Assembly (NCBI GenBank): GCA_043381765.1
Contig: JBHJMP010001501.1
Location: 1 to 21,150 of the forward strand
From: Collodictyon triciliatum
Taxonomy: Eukaryota; CRuMs
Direction: 5' to 3'
Length of the DNA: 21,150 bases
Shown: positions 21,124 through 21,150 of the stretch, in pieces
Layout of the letters: every line of letters begins with the position of its first letter
How positions within the stretch are numbered: the first letter of the stretch is position 1
Program-made: the position numbers and the translations under genes
The notes under the pieces: generated by a model
The model's input: only the letters and a program-made list of their open reading frames with translations
Told to the model about the DNA's origin: nothing
Databases searched by the model: none

Positions 21124-21150
21124 TTCTTTATTTAAAGAATATGGGGTGAT

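Noticed and set aside
20928-21149. 73-codon plus-strand frame ending in poly-Gly
   Set aside because: It overlaps the coiled-coil exon on the other strand, and its end is the poly-G run.

Overview
This window is nuclear DNA from an intron-rich unicellular eukaryote. Coding pieces are short exons (26 to 770 bp) with GT-AG introns, intergenic and intron DNA is AT-rich, and TAA, TAG and TGA all act as stops, so the code looks standard. Dense homopolymers, trinucleotide microsatellites and assembly gaps inside them fit a repeat-rich protist. A foraminiferan such as Reticulomyxa is my guess; nothing in the sequence proves it.

Layout, left to right. 1-1108 holds a GT microsatellite and one doubtful exon. 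1109-2544 (minus) is the 3' part of a MORN-repeat protein with nine repeats; its 5' part lies in or beyond a 664-base gap. 3522-3884 (minus) is a Pro/Ser/Ala-rich first exon, possibly of that same gene. 4195-6560 (minus) is a five-exon orphan membrane protein with about twelve membrane segments in two similar halves. About 2 kb without a supportable gene follows. 8546-11878 (minus) is a complete 13-exon NEK-type protein kinase of 397 residues. 12663-13377 (plus) is a complete 3-exon NADAR-domain protein of 162 residues, head-to-head with the kinase. 14393-18654 (minus) is a 14-exon Rab-GEF-like gene joining a DEP domain to a VPS9 domain. 20126-20962 (minus) is a set of coiled-coil exons that may be the 5' part of that gene.

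Gene models were built by hand: at every junction listed inside the NEK, NADAR, MORN, membrane and DEP-VPS9 models the codon phase matches, and the joined protein continues the family pattern. Functionally the set suggests signalling and trafficking (NEK kinase, VPS9 Rab GEF, MORN scaffold) beside a nucleotide or ADP-ribose processing enzyme (NADAR). I see no operon-like link and no phage, transposon or CRISPR element. The least explained items are the 12-segment membrane protein, the DEP-VPS9 architecture with a Tyr-to-Phe change at a catalytic position, and T-run/A-run foldbacks recurring in introns.
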